64,000 bases of DNA from Calothrix sp. MO_167.B12 (GCA_030066045.1 JASJCJ010000002.1:1-64000); one strand, 5' to 3'. Shown: positions 9,989 through 19,753, counted from the stretch's first letter. The notes: generated by a model not told the origin, from the sequence alone. Numbers and translations are program-made.

Positions 9989-11155
9989 CTAAAGTGCTTC
10001 TGGTGGTGCAATATCAATTCCCACATTCACACTTCCATTACTCGATTGTATCCCTGGTTTAGCATTTGCTTCTCGATGTCGAAATGAGTCAGAAAAAGAT
10101 TGGGTGGATGGTTTAACGCTATCGCTAAATACCTTATTTTCAGTGGCTGACTGTCCGGACATCAAGGATAAACCACCAACAGCACCCGCAACTAAAGCTG
10201 TGTAACCCATATATAAATGTACGGGACTAAGTTCTAATCTCAATTGTCTGGATGTGGATGGTATGGATTTTTGGGGTTGATAAGTTGATGGTAAAACGAA
10301 TTCAGTCTTTTCATGAGCATTGTTTGGTAAGGATGCAGCCAGACTATCACCATCGAGTCCTAAAGTATTTCCCATTGTCCGAATAAAACCACGGACAAAG
10401 ACATCATCTGGCAATGATTTTATATAACCCTTCTCTATAGATTCCATATGATACATGGGTATATGAGTATAAACCCCTAGTTGGCTCAGTGAAAGACCTT
10501 GAGATTCCCTTGCTTGTCGGAGTTGTTGTCCGATTTGATTTAATTTTTCTAAGCGTTGTTGAGATGCTATTTGTTGTAATTCTGCTGGGGAAGGTTTTTT
10601 ATGCCATTTAAATAAATTTCGTTTTGTTTTGGGTGTTGCATCCTGATGGGAAATACTTTCAGGGGAATTGGTTTTTGCTGGAAGTTCTAATGATGAATTT
10701 TGTACCTTTTGATTGTCACTAGAAACCTGAGAATATAACTTTACCGATGTTACTGTTTCATTTAATTCCCCATCCCCATTAGAGTTATTATCAGTAATTG
10801 CGTTAGTTTCTACATCGGGCTTACTATCATTTACTTGTTGAGAATGAAGAGCAAATTGTCTAAATGCTAAACCAATAGCTTCCCTACTGACAACTTTAAA
10901 GAAAACTTGAGCTAGTTCGGAAGATTCACCGAGTAACTTTTGTAAACTAGCTAAAGCCCGACGATATGATTTGCTACGATGCAGTTCCGCTTCAATTTCT
11001 CCTAATAGTGAGCGTAATTCATCTTTAGAAACTTCAATAGTAGAATTGCCAGGAATAGAGAATGAGTATGTAGATGTCATAGTTATTTCGGGTTCAGGGT
11101 ATAAGACAACAGGTATTTTTTTATCTGTGTAATTTCTTCGAGGAGTAGCTAACAT
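9989..11155 (-). CDS. Helix-turn-helix (HTH_25/RodZ-like) protein with C-terminal hydrophobic segment
   Basis: LRQARESQGLSLSQLGVYTHIPMYHMESIEKGYIKSLPDDVFVRGFIRTMGNTLGLD; start may be internal near 11083 (MTSTYSFSIPG). Confidence 0.75.
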   Translation of the reverse strand: MLATPRRNYTDKKIPVVLYPEPEITMTSTYSFSIPGNSTIEVSKDELRSLLGEIEAELHRSKSYRRALASLQKLLGESSELAQVFFKVVSREAIGLAFRQFALHSQQVNDSKPDVETNAITDNNSNGDGELNETVTSVKLYSQVSSDNQKVQNSSLELPAKTNSPESISHQDATPKTKRNLFKWHKKPSPAELQQIASQQRLEKLNQIGQQLRQARESQGLSLSQLGVYTHIPMYHMESIEKGYIKSLPDDVFVRGFIRTMGNTLGLDGDSLAASLPNNAHEKTEFVLPSTYQPQKSIPSTSRQLRLELSPVHLYMGYTALVAGAVGGLSLMSGQSATENKVFSDSVKPSTQSFSDSFRHREANAKPGIQSSNGSVNVGIDIAPPEAL

Positions 11156-11332
11156 TTCCGGATAGTTAAGTATCGAATTTACATTTATTTGAATATAAAT
11201 TTTTACTTTGAAACTTAATCAGAATAATTCCTAAGTTATCTATACTCTATATAAGAGAATAATGACGGTATTTTTGACCAGCAAAATCTGACCGGCATCA
11301 CAGTCGATCTATACTCTAAACGAATTAATTAT

Positions 11333-11478
11333 TGTAGGTTGAGTTGAGATACGTAGACCCGAAGGGGCTTCTTGTAAGCGAAGCTTACGAGAAGAGTAGA
11401 GTAACCCAACAAAAACTCAATGGCTGTTGGGTTTGGTTTCGTACCACTTCGTGGAAGCAAGCTACAACTCAACCTACG
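11333..11478. repeat. TGTAGGTTG(G/A)GTT-type inverted-repeat element
   Basis: TGTAGGTTGAGTT...AACTCAACCTACG ends. Confidence 0.65.
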
Positions 11479-11740
11479 AAAAATTAAGTTTTTAGCCGTT
11501 GGGACTATAATATTAATTAATATGTATAAATAAATATCAAACAACAGCTAATTAAGTTAATTTATGACATATTCACTATAGATATCTATTGTTTTTATAT
11601 CTATACATACTAATTATTTCTCAGAACTAAACAGTAATCAGTATCAAGCACCTCGATTTATCGATGGAGAAACTGTTAGCGCAGCTCCTCCGTTAGCGCA
11701 GCTCTCCCGGAGGGAGCAGGAGGCTAACTGTTTTTTAGCA

Positions 11741-12637
11741 TTAGCCTAATTGGGAAGGAGAGAGTTGTTGTAAAAAAGACCTCACTGTTTGTATATATTG
11801 AGAAGGTGCAATTTCAGCCACATTATTATGTTCTGCTCCTGGGACTAGGAGTAATTGTTTTGACTTAGGAGTGGCATTATATAACTGTTGACTCATGAAA
11901 GAGGGTATGGTTGCATCAGCAGTACCATGAATAAATAAAACTGGTACTTGCAACCTGGTAACTTTTTTAATTGATTCAAATCGCTGGGTTAAAATTAGTT
12001 GGACGGGAAAAATACCAAAACTGTTCCGATGAGTGATGACTTCTCTAATGGAGGTAAAGGAAGATTCCACAATTAACCCAGCAGAGTTAGGATGTTTGAC
12101 TGCTAAATCAATCGCAATAGCACCCCCTAGAGAGTGACCGTAAATTACAATTTGATTAGGTGCAATGCCCTGTTGCTGAACTAAGTAGTTCCAAGCTACC
12201 CCAGCATCTTCATACACCTGTACTTCATGGGGAAATGAACCTTGACTACGGCCATAGCCTCGATAGTCAATTAGTAATACAGAAAACCCCAGTTGATAGA
12301 AACGATGAGCATGACCAAGATTAGCAGCTATGTTGAGAGCATTACCATGTAGATACAATAAAACCTTGGCTTGTGGTTCTTTTGCTGGCATCCACCACCC
12401 GTGTATATGCTCAAATTTATTTTTACCTACTTTTATTGGTAGCCAAACATCTTCATAATGGATACAAAGAGACTTGGGGGTAGTTTCAATATTTTTAGAT
12501 GGGGAAAAAAGAAACCTAGGTTGGTAAAAAAAAATAAATATACACACAGCACAATAAGAGATCGCTGCTGCTACACTTAGTCCCATCAATATTTTTAAAG
12601 GGAATTGTATCGAAAGTTGCAGTGTTCTTTCCTCCAT
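11741..12637 (-). CDS. Alpha/beta hydrolase (Bem46-like)
   Basis: LYLHGNALNIAANLGHAHRFYQLGFSVLLIDYRGYGRSQG, IVIYGHSLGGAIAIDLA, LFIHGTADATIPSFMS, PGAEHNN. Confidence 0.85.
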   Translation of the reverse strand: MEERTLQLSIQFPLKILMGLSVAAAISYCAVCIFIFFYQPRFLFSPSKNIETTPKSLCIHYEDVWLPIKVGKNKFEHIHGWWMPAKEPQAKVLLYLHGNALNIAANLGHAHRFYQLGFSVLLIDYRGYGRSQGSFPHEVQVYEDAGVAWNYLVQQQGIAPNQIVIYGHSLGGAIAIDLAVKHPNSAGLIVESSFTSIREVITHRNSFGIFPVQLILTQRFESIKKVTRLQVPVLFIHGTADATIPSFMSQQLYNATPKSKQLLLVPGAEHNNVAEIAPSQYIQTVRSFLQQLSPSQLG

Positions 12638-12824
12638 AAAAGTATTTTAAAATACAAATATTATCTCGTGAATTGACGATTTTTTTAGGTCTTAAACTAC
12701 TAATTGTTGATTATCAGTAAACCTTTGAGAGAAAAACTAATAAGTCATAAATAATACATATATATCAATACATAGTCTCAGTCAATCAAAAAAAACAAAC
12801 TTTATTTATGTGTAGGAGAAAACC

Positions 12825-13721
12825 GTGAAGGTGTTGCATGAAGCTCAACACGAGCAGTTAAAAGAAATAGTAGATAGTTTAATCCAAGCCAGAAAGGAGC
12901 AATCCTTAAGCATGGAAGAAATAGCAATGAAGACCCTGATTCGACCAGCACTATTACAAGCTTTAGAGGAGGGAAGATTTGAAGATTTGCCAGAACCTAT
13001 TTTTGTTCAGGGGTTTATTCTCCGTTACGGAGATGCTTTAGGATTAGATGGTAGTTCTTTAGCGGAAAAATTTATCGCTATTTCCAATCCACCTGAATCG
13101 GAAGAGGTGGCTCCTGAGGTAGAACAAAAAACTGATATATACATACCTATTTTTGTCCCATATTTAGTGCTAGTAGTTTTTGCTAGCTTAATATTATTTT
13201 ATATACTGAATACCAGTAGAAAGGTTGAGACTGTTAGTCAGAGTACGAGTTCTCAACAGACGAGCAAAGTTAAGACAAAGGCACCAAAGCCAGTTACCTC
13301 TCCCTCAGTATCTACTCCATCTGTTACACCATCCCCCACTCCAATAGCAACAGCTTCCCCCACTCCATCTGTTACACCATCTCCCACTCCAATAGCAACA
13401 GCTTCCCCCACTCCATCTGTTACACCATCTCCCACTCCATCTGTGACTCCATCCTCTGCTCCCAAACAACTGGAAGTAAAGTTAGAACTTCAAGGAGAAT
13501 CTTGGGTGAGAGTCACAGTAGATGGGAAAAAAGTCTTTGAGGGTATCCTCAAAAAAGGAGAGGAAAAAACTTGGAAAGCAAACAAAAGCTTGCGTATCCG
13601 TTCTGGTAACGCAGGTGCTGTGCTGATTTCTACCAACAAACAAGAAGCAAAAGCTTTAGGAAAAGAGGGAGCAGTCGAAGAGGTGGTGTTGACACCTGAG
13701 AGTGAGGGAGTGAGGGAGTGA
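12825..13721 (+). CDS. RodZ-like protein (HTH_25, TM segment, DUF4115)
   Basis: GTG start; IRPALLQALEEGRFEDLPEPIFVQGFILRYGDALGLDG; TM; TPSP repeats; VKLELQGESWVRVTVDGKKVFEGILKKGEEKTW. Confidence 0.85.
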   Translation: MKVLHEAQHEQLKEIVDSLIQARKEQSLSMEEIAMKTLIRPALLQALEEGRFEDLPEPIFVQGFILRYGDALGLDGSSLAEKFIAISNPPESEEVAPEVEQKTDIYIPIFVPYLVLVVFASLILFYILNTSRKVETVSQSTSSQQTSKVKTKAPKPVTSPSVSTPSVTPSPTPIATASPTPSVTPSPTPIATASPTPSVTPSPTPSVTPSSAPKQLEVKLELQGESWVRVTVDGKKVFEGILKKGEEKTWKANKSLRIRSGNAGAVLISTNKQEAKALGKEGAVEEVVLTPESEGVRE

Positions 13722-13722
13722 T

Positions 13723-13756
13723 GAGTTCGGAGTTCGGAGTTCGGAGTTCGGAGTTA
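13723..13756. repeat. Heptanucleotide tandem repeat (GAGTTCG)n
   Basis: Direct reading; reverse complement of the 6230 array unit. Confidence 0.9.
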
Positions 13757-13779
13757 GTAGGGGTGCTGTGGCTTGTGTC

Positions 13780-13950
13780 CTAGGGCGTGTTTTCAAAGTC
13801 GCCCACACCCTGGAAGGGTGCGGCTATACGTACAAAGTCCGCCTGCGCGGACTAGGTCAAATCAAGGTTTTGAGCCTGCTCCCGGCAAGCTTTGATTGTG
13901 TAGCCCCAGGCTAAGAGGTGAGGGTTTAGGGGTTTGAAAACACGCCCTAG
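13780..13950. mobile_element. MITE-like element with 18-bp perfect TIRs (CTAGGGCGTGTTTTCAAA)
   Basis: Perfect TIRs 13780-13797 / 13933-13950; related elements at 36902 and 44960. Confidence 0.75.
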
Positions 13951-14011
13951 AGGAGTTAGGAGTGGGTAGGGGAAATCAATTTTATTATTAATGGTGTGTT
14001 TGGTGATATAG

Positions 14012-15283
14012 TTACAATCCCCGATCGCGTTCTAAATCACTGACTACTTTTTCCATATACCATGATTCTGCCATGCCGGGATAGTCATATTTTGCCTGTT
14101 CTATCAAACGTTCGGCAATTTCCCAATATCCTCCCACTAACCGTAAGAGACGCTGGCGCAACTGTTTCGAGTTGACTTTTTTCCTAGGTGAATGAGATGT
14201 GTTGATTTTCTGCAAACTATCTATAACCAGCTGATAATTATCCCAGTCTTCCTGCTCGCAAAATATACTGGCTGCCTTTTGATAATCAGCAAAGGCTAGT
14301 TCCATTTCTTCCAAACAAGTGTAAGCAATGCCGCGATTGTAGTAAGCTTGGGCATCATCAGGTTTTTTTTCCAATGCTCGATCATAGTCCTCAATTGCCT
14401 GGAGATGATCCCCCATTACTCGATAAGCATTTCCCCTGGCAGTATATGTCAACACATCCTCTGGTTGCATTTGTAAAGCTTTGTTAAAATCTGCCATTGC
14501 TCCTTGACGATCCCCGAAGTGGGAACGGGCTTTACCTCGGTTGCGGTAAACGATGGCATCTTGGAAATTCAGTCGTAACGATTGGTTAAAATCTGCGATC
14601 GCTTGTTGATATTTACCCATTTTACAATACACAACCCCCCGACAGCAGTAAGCTTTGGCATCTTGGGGATCGGCTTGTAACACCCAGTTCAAATCTTCCA
14701 TTGCTTGTCTGGTGTCTCCGTGTTCGGCTTTTTCTAGTAATTGGGTAAAGTAATCTTTTTCCGACAATATGGGAGTTGGTTTGGCCGCTTGTGATTCCAC
14801 AACAGCAGTTTTTGCCTTCGGTTGTAGCTGTTGCAAACTTGATAAACAACGGCGACAATTTTCCTTATCTTTTTGTGCTAAATATAACTCGGCTGCTTGT
14901 TTAAAGTTAGCGATCGCATCATGAGTATTACCTTGTTTCCGACGTATGGTTGCCCGCAAATTATAAGCGGCTGCATAATTGCGATTCAGGGCAATTGACC
15001 GCTCCACATCTGCAAGTGCCCCTGGTAAATTTTTCAATACCACCCTTGCCAATGCCCGTCCATAATAGGCTTCCGTATACTGAGGATTTAGTTCGATTGC
15101 TTTTGTATAATCAGAAACTGCTTGATGGATAGCTCCCGTATCAAAGTAAGCCAAGCCCCGCCGATAGTATGGTTCATCCCAGTAAGGGTTTGTCTGTAAA
15201 ACTTGATTAAATGCCTCAATTGCTCCAACAAAGTCCTTTTGCTGTGCTTTTTCTAAACCTTGGCTGTAAACATCTTCATTCAT
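14012..15283 (-). CDS. Tetratricopeptide repeat protein
   Basis: Multiple 34-aa TPR units, e.g. AYYNRGIAYTCLEEMELAFADYQKA. Confidence 0.95.
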   Translation of the reverse strand: MNEDVYSQGLEKAQQKDFVGAIEAFNQVLQTNPYWDEPYYRRGLAYFDTGAIHQAVSDYTKAIELNPQYTEAYYGRALARVVLKNLPGALADVERSIALNRNYAAAYNLRATIRRKQGNTHDAIANFKQAAELYLAQKDKENCRRCLSSLQQLQPKAKTAVVESQAAKPTPILSEKDYFTQLLEKAEHGDTRQAMEDLNWVLQADPQDAKAYCCRGVVYCKMGKYQQAIADFNQSLRLNFQDAIVYRNRGKARSHFGDRQGAMADFNKALQMQPEDVLTYTARGNAYRVMGDHLQAIEDYDRALEKKPDDAQAYYNRGIAYTCLEEMELAFADYQKAASIFCEQEDWDNYQLVIDSLQKINTSHSPRKKVNSKQLRQRLLRLVGGYWEIAERLIEQAKYDYPGMAESWYMEKVVSDLERDRGL

Positions 15284-15467
15284 AATATTGTTCTACATCG
15301 TTCATTTATTTGGTTATTCCCTTTCATTAATGTATTCGGGACTATCATCAGGTGACAAAACGTGAACACTTCACCAGTAACCGTCATTCAATTTTGGATT
15401 TTGGATTTTAGATTTTGGATTGACCCCATATCTAAAGCCAGGAGCTTGTATCCAGTTTATTTTTCTA

Positions 15468-15495
15468 TCAACTGTCAACTGTCAACCGTCAACCT
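15468..15495. repeat. Heptanucleotide tandem repeat (TCAACTG)n
   Basis: Direct reading. Confidence 0.8.
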
Positions 15496-16766
15496 TTAAA
15501 ACACCAAGTTTTCAGGACTTTACCCATCAATTGCTTTTCTAACCAAGGTGTATTACTTGACAGTGTATGTAAATTTTTCCCTTCTACATTCCAAGTTTGT
15601 TGGGGATTAAATAGAGTCATTTCGGCTTTTTCCCCAGGAGCAATGGTACTGGGTATTTGTTGCAAACACTGGGCTGGATGACTACTCAAAGCACCCCATA
15701 ATTCTAGTGCTGTAAATTCCCCTGTTTCTACTAAATGCTGCCACAGTAGGGGTAATGCTAATTCTAAACCAATTGCCCCTGGAGGTGCTTCGGCAAAGGA
15801 GACAGTCTTTTCTTCGTAGGTGTAGGGACTATGATCGATCGCGATCGCATCTATAATCCCATTTTTTACCGCCTTTCTCAAGGCCTCCATATCCTGGGGA
15901 TTGCCTAAAGGTGGTTCCAAGTGCAGACTGGAATCGTAACTTTGCACCGCAGTTGTATCCAGTAATAGGTGCATCCAGGTAGTGCTGGCGGTGATGGGTA
16001 AGCCTTGCTCCTTTGCAGTTAATATTAATTTTACACTTCTTTCAGTAGAAACACGCATGATGTGTACGGGGGTTTTCGTGGCGGCAACTAATTCAATTAA
16101 ATTAGCGATCGCAGTGGTTTCAGAATAGGCTGGATTGCCTGGTAAACCTAGACGGATGGAGTCATAACCTTCTCGCATAATCCCGTTGCTAGCAAGCTGG
16201 CGATCGCAGCACCAAAACGCCACTGGTTTATTTAAGGGTTGTAAATATTCTAACAATCGCCGTACCATAGTTAAATTTTTCCACGGCTGGCTATCTGTAA
16301 AACCAACTACCCCCGCAGTAGCTAAATCGACCAACTCCGCCATGCTTTCACCAGCAATTGCTTGGGAAACAGCACCCCAGATGTAGAGGAGAGGGAGGGG
16401 ATGGGAGTTGTTTGTATCTGCCTTGCTCTTTTGTAACTGTGCTACCACAGCAGGGTTATCTATTGGGGGAGAAGTATCGGGTAAAATAGTAATTCGAGTA
16501 AAACCGCCACTAGTAGCGGCTTTGTATAGGGATGAGAGGGTTTCCCGTTCTTCAAATCCTGGTTCTCCAGAGTGGCTATATAAATCTACTAAACCCGTTC
16601 CCAGAATTAATCCCTGACAGTCCCGGATTTGAGTATTATCTGGGATATCAGAAATGCCATTGGCAATTGACTGAATGTAATTATCAACAATTAAAACATC
16701 TACAATACTGTCAGTTGTGGATACAGGGTCAATTAACCTTACCTGTTGTAGTAATTCGGGAACCAT
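15489..16766 (-). CDS. Dihydroorotase-family protein with altered metal-ligand motifs
   Basis: LGTGLVDLYSHSGEPGFEERETLSSLYKAATSGGFTRITILPDTSP and AIDHSPYTYEEK; start at MVPELLQQ. Confidence 0.8.
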   Translation of the reverse strand: MVPELLQQVRLIDPVSTTDSIVDVLIVDNYIQSIANGISDIPDNTQIRDCQGLILGTGLVDLYSHSGEPGFEERETLSSLYKAATSGGFTRITILPDTSPPIDNPAVVAQLQKSKADTNNSHPLPLLYIWGAVSQAIAGESMAELVDLATAGVVGFTDSQPWKNLTMVRRLLEYLQPLNKPVAFWCCDRQLASNGIMREGYDSIRLGLPGNPAYSETTAIANLIELVAATKTPVHIMRVSTERSVKLILTAKEQGLPITASTTWMHLLLDTTAVQSYDSSLHLEPPLGNPQDMEALRKAVKNGIIDAIAIDHSPYTYEEKTVSFAEAPPGAIGLELALPLLWQHLVETGEFTALELWGALSSHPAQCLQQIPSTIAPGEKAEMTLFNPQQTWNVEGKNLHTLSSNTPWLEKQLMGKVLKTWCFKG

Positions 16767-16814
16767 AGCTTTGAATGAGATTATGAGTTTTGAGTTAAAA
16801 TGTACCACTCATCA

Positions 16815-17017
16815 AAAGAATGGGCTTGAAACCCCGTCGTTCTACGACGGCTTCGTGTTAAACTCAAGTATATACCGAGGGACATCCGGGAATTTAAGTC
16901 TGTGGAGCGAACATAATACCAAAAAACCTTTGGGGTGGAGGCAGTTGCTAAGAAGCAGAAATCTAAGCCGTGAGACTTAGAAAATCCTTGTACCTTTAGG
17001 TCAAGGAGTATGTCAAA
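16815..17017 (+). ncRNA. IS200/IS605-type right end / omegaRNA-like remnant without tnpB
   Basis: CCGTCGT-TCT-ACGACGG hairpin, then ...CTTAGAAAATCCTTGTACCTTTAGGTCAAGGAGTATGTCAA with bulged hairpin at 16986-17006, typical of IS605 right ends. Confidence 0.5.
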
Positions 17018-17380
17018 AGAAACACATTCGGCAGTTGGTAGTTGGGAGTAGGAAAGAGAGCATCCCAATTTTTCAAGAATATTACGTAGTGGGAGCATCT
17101 TGCTCCCTTGATATACAAAGCGGGCAAGATGCCCGCACTACAATATTTCATATTTGGGATGCTCCCAATCGGTACCAATCCCCCAAACTCTATTTGGGGA
17201 GATGGAAAAATTTTTTCCGTAAATCTTGCCCCTTGATTTAGGGAGCATCCCAATTTTTACAAGAATGCTGCGATAAATATAGGAGAGAGGACATTTTCAA
17301 GTAAAGAAGCTCTCATCAGGATTATGATATGCGATCGCTGTGTAGATAGTAAAGGTGCGATCGTAAAATTTTTATTTGAG

Positions 17381-17544
17381 TTAGTTAGGGAAGCTTAGTG
17401 AAGGTTCAGATTGATTCAAGACACTATCTGAAACCAGCTCGAATTCTTTTTCTTCCTCTGATTGATGTATTACTGCAAAATTGTTTTTTGGTCACTCATC
17501 ACCACAATACCTATTCTTCAAGTTATCACCAGGTTTGTGATGCA
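17381..17544 (-). pseudogene. Degenerate tandem duplicate of the 71-aa ORF 17546..17761
   Basis: Frame reads HHKPGDNLKNRYCGDE*PKNN...EEEKEFELVSDSVLNQSEP versus CNHKPGDDWTEEEGGCCGDEQPKN...SDGVSDSVLNQSET. Confidence 0.6.
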
Positions 17545-17545
17545 G

Positions 17546-17761
17546 CTAAGTAGCAGAGGTTGGTGAAGTTTCAGATTGATTCAAGACACTATCTGAAACT
17601 CCATCAGATTCTTGTTCCTCCTGTACTGGGTTTCCCGTTAATTTGGAACTTTTATTTTTTGGTTGCTCATCACCACAGCAACCCCCCTCTTCCTCTGTCC
17701 AATCATCACCAGGTTTGTGATTACAGACCTTTACCTTGCTTTGATTACCCTGATTTGACAT
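17546..17761 (-). CDS. Small hypothetical Cys-containing protein (71 aa)
   Basis: Complete ORF; frame conserved with its degenerate neighbouring duplicate. Confidence 0.5.
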   Translation of the reverse strand: MSNQGNQSKVKVCNHKPGDDWTEEEGGCCGDEQPKNKSSKLTGNPVQEEQESDGVSDSVLNQSETSPTSAT

Positions 17762-17813
17762 AGCTTATAAATACCTATTTGTGGTAAATACATTAATAAG
17801 TATAAACTCATAT

Positions 17814-17853
17814 GGCATTGAGCGGCATTGAGCGGCATTGAGCGGCATTAAGC
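17814..17853. repeat. 10-bp tandem repeat (GGCATTGAGC)4
   Basis: Direct reading: three identical units plus GGCATTAAGC. Confidence 0.95.
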
Positions 17854-17982
17854 AGTAATCTACACAAAATACAAGGCAAGAAAATACGTAGCACAATTAG
17901 ATAAATCCAATAATAAAGCGAATTTTGGAGAAAAACTGAATATAACTATTTTTATGTTGATTTATGTAAAGCTACTGAATTT

Positions 17983-19275
17983 CTAAGTTGTTGACGATGG
18001 CATTAAAATATCTAATATGTAATTACTAGCAAAATAAAATATTGCAATACATATAATTGCAGGTAATGTCACTGATAATAGTTGAGCAGTTTTTTCTGAA
18101 CCAGATACCTCTATTGCAACTGTTAGCAGCATTGCAGTCATACCATTTTGATGACCAAACATAACTCTAGTTTTGCTTTCTGTAGAGTCTTTGATAAATA
18201 ACAGAGTAACTAGAACTTGTGCCAAGAAAAATGTTGAAAACGCGAGTATCAGACCAGAATTCCAATCTAAAGATAGATTTGCAGACAATAAACCCAGAAT
18301 AACCACACTGAAATAAAAAATAGCAGAATTGATCTTTGTCAGTTTTTCTCCTTTAAATGGCCTGATAAAAAGTCCAATTGCAGCTGGTAAAATAAAAGAC
18401 GCAGACAGGATGCTATAAATAATAATTCCGACAATAGCAATAGTGTCTAACAAAATTGGGGATTTGATTTTCTCTTTTCTGGTTTCACAGGCAGAGGAAG
18501 AAGGGGAGCTTTGTTGGAGGTTGCTTGTCAGTTGAGCGGCTCTATTACCTTTGGAGTATTTGGGTTTAAGACCCCTGTCAAAACGCTTTCGCGGAGCATT
18601 CCGCAGGAAAGCGGTTAACGGAGTGGCAATTAGCTTAGGATCAGGATTCCCCACTAATTGATCCCTTTTGACTTTGCCTGATTCAATATACTTATTATAA
18701 ATTGCTTTGTAGATGATGTAGATGAAATAAACTACAAAACAGATGATAATATCATGACCTATTCTAAATAAATATTCATTGAAATTGAAATCTACCGATA
18801 ATATAATAGGTCGAAAAATATAAAAAGCAAACAATACTGTAATTGGGTCATCAAAACTAGACCAAGCTCTCAAAATAGTTTCCGATTTTTTACTTATATT
18901 GCTGTAGTTCAGGAAATGTGCAGCTGCAATCGGATCGATTTGAGCAATAACAGTTGCACATAAGTATGCAATCGGTGCAACACCAGGAGACAAGTAAGAT
19001 AAAAGGAAACCTGGTAATATAATCTTTAAGGGAACTCCTAAAAGTATTACCTTAAAAATAGAATCTAAATTAATTTTAAATATTTTAGTATCAATGCTAA
19101 CGATATTGATGTATAACCCCACCGCAATGGTGGCATACATAATTTCTTGAAGATAAGGTACATGCCTTGCATTGATGTCTAGGCTCAATGCCAGAAAATA
19201 AGCAGCTAATCCTAGTAAAGTTGCTGTAAAGATTAGCTTAAGAAAATTCTTGCTCATGAACTTGAGTTGTTCCAC
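17983..19275 (-). CDS. Cation/proton antiporter-like membrane protein
   Basis: About 10-12 hydrophobic segments; AQIDPIAAAHFL and SSFDDPITVLFAFY match CPA antiporter signatures; unusual hydrophilic insert. Confidence 0.75.
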   Translation of the reverse strand: MEQLKFMSKNFLKLIFTATLLGLAAYFLALSLDINARHVPYLQEIMYATIAVGLYINIVSIDTKIFKINLDSIFKVILLGVPLKIILPGFLLSYLSPGVAPIAYLCATVIAQIDPIAAAHFLNYSNISKKSETILRAWSSFDDPITVLFAFYIFRPIILSVDFNFNEYLFRIGHDIIICFVVYFIYIIYKAIYNKYIESGKVKRDQLVGNPDPKLIATPLTAFLRNAPRKRFDRGLKPKYSKGNRAAQLTSNLQQSSPSSSACETRKEKIKSPILLDTIAIVGIIIYSILSASFILPAAIGLFIRPFKGEKLTKINSAIFYFSVVILGLLSANLSLDWNSGLILAFSTFFLAQVLVTLLFIKDSTESKTRVMFGHQNGMTAMLLTVAIEVSGSEKTAQLLSVTLPAIICIAIFYFASNYILDILMPSSTT

Positions 19276-19753
19276 TCAAGTATTTTATCAATAAATTATA
19301 AATAAATAAAGGTTTTTGACTTCACCATAGTTGTACTTCACTGATTTGAAAATTCTAGATAATTTTTGACTGAGTTAAACTATAGAAAATCTATTACTGA
19401 TAGACTTTCCTACTTCGCGGTAACTGCTAGAATTGATGCTTATAATTACATATTACTAATCAATATGTAATATTATTTCATATATAGCAATCCTAATTTA
19501 ATTGCGAAATTTAATTGCGAAAGAATACGTAGGGGAGCCAGCACTGTTGGCGGGTTTCCCGACATAAGGCGACTGGCGTTGTGTTGTCGCGCAGCGCAAC
19601 GCACCAAAGTCGAGATAAATTGTGCGTTACGAGCTGACGCTTTAGCGTAGCCATGCCCGGAGGGCTATACGCACTCTACAAGCACCTAATTTTGTTCAAT
19701 AATCAAACCGGATTTCTATGTTTAAGATATGTCCGATAGAAAATTATTTTTAC

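Noticed and set aside
13253-13465. Minus-strand ORF MGAEDGVTDGVGDGVTDGVG...
   Set aside because: It is the antisense of the TPSP tandem repeats in the RodZ-like gene; repeat-induced open frame.
16717-16980. Plus-strand 87-aa ORF as a real gene
   Set aside because: Runs antisense to the dihydroorotase start and into the IS605-like right end; at most a tnpB tail relic.
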